The notes beneath the pieces are model-generated. The model worked only from the letters and a program-made list of their open reading frames with translations, was not told where the DNA came from and searched no databases. A program made the position numbers and the translations under genes. Source: CALKCV01 sp964609515 (lineage in GTDB: Bacteria; Cyanobacteriota; Cyanobacteriia; Cyanobacteriales; Microcoleaceae). From it: a stretch of DNA of 14,396 nucleotides. This document shows, piece by piece, positions 14,331 to 14,396 of this stretch; the stretch's first letter is position 1; each line of letters starts with the position of its first letter. The stretch covers positions 1 through 14,396 of the forward strand of contig CAZSTZ010000187.1 in the NCBI GenBank assembly GCA_964609515.1. Reading direction: 5' to 3'.

Positions 14331-14396
14331 GGTATGGAACGATTTTTGAGTGGTATGGAACGATTTTTGAGTGGTATGGAACGATTTTTGAGTGGT
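14331..14396. repeat. 21-bp perfect tandem repeat running off the right edge
   Basis: Units at 14331-14351, 14352-14372 and 14373-14393 are identical and begin GGTATGGAACG; the next unit has begun at 14394. The unit length is a multiple of three. One plus frame gives the heptapeptide YGTIFEW over and over, and all three minus-strand frames are also open. It could be intergenic or the edge of a repetitive coding region. Confidence 0.9.

Noticed and set aside
14331..14396. CRISPR array at the right edge
   Set aside because: The 21-bp units are directly adjacent with no spacers.

Overview
The window looks like chromosomal DNA of a filamentous, Oscillatoria-type cyanobacterium. The octamer GCGATCGC (HIP1) recurs throughout, intergenic DNA is full of short heptamer repeats and GAAACCGGG-type hairpins, and the best-recognised gene (4214-5311) is a BLUF-cyclase of the same length and architecture as the photoactivated adenylate cyclase OaPAC of Oscillatoria acuminata. 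I worked from sequence alone; no database search was run.

Left part (1-3773, all minus strand): miaB (tRNA methylthiotransferase) is followed downstream by a WD40 beta-propeller protein with a glycine-rich hydrophobic N-terminus. Next comes a coiled-coil protein with a hydrophobic N-terminus that runs off the left edge. The last two are separated by 206 bp and may be functionally linked, but that is inference.

Middle (3774-8576): a 440-bp divergent intergenic region rich in repeats leads to the blue-light-activated adenylyl cyclase on the plus strand. Convergent to it, with overlapping stop codons, is a PAS-PAS-histidine kinase gene that needs two frameshift corrections to be read. After correction it carries Arg where the phospho-accepting His should be. 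A sugar-nucleotide reductase of the RmlD type, with a good terminator, closes this block.

Right part (8577-14396, all minus strand): a type I restriction-modification locus in decay. hsdS (specificity) is intact, but its stop codon is formed at the junction with a 212-bp MITE-like element. Between hsdS and hsdR sits a small gene interrupted by one amber codon and bracketed by a 92-bp direct repeat (90/92 identical). hsdR is split by a 166-bp inverted-repeat element flanked by TA. Removing that element and one TA rejoins the two parts into a full-length 1046-residue HsdR reading frame. No hsdM lies in the window; if present it would be outside. The hsdS leader has a promoter-like sequence and a terminator-like hairpin, and a perfect 21-bp tandem repeat runs off the right edge.

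The main themes are a likely photoactivated cyclase beside a broken sensor kinase, and a restriction locus disarmed by small non-autonomous mobile elements while the specificity gene stays open.
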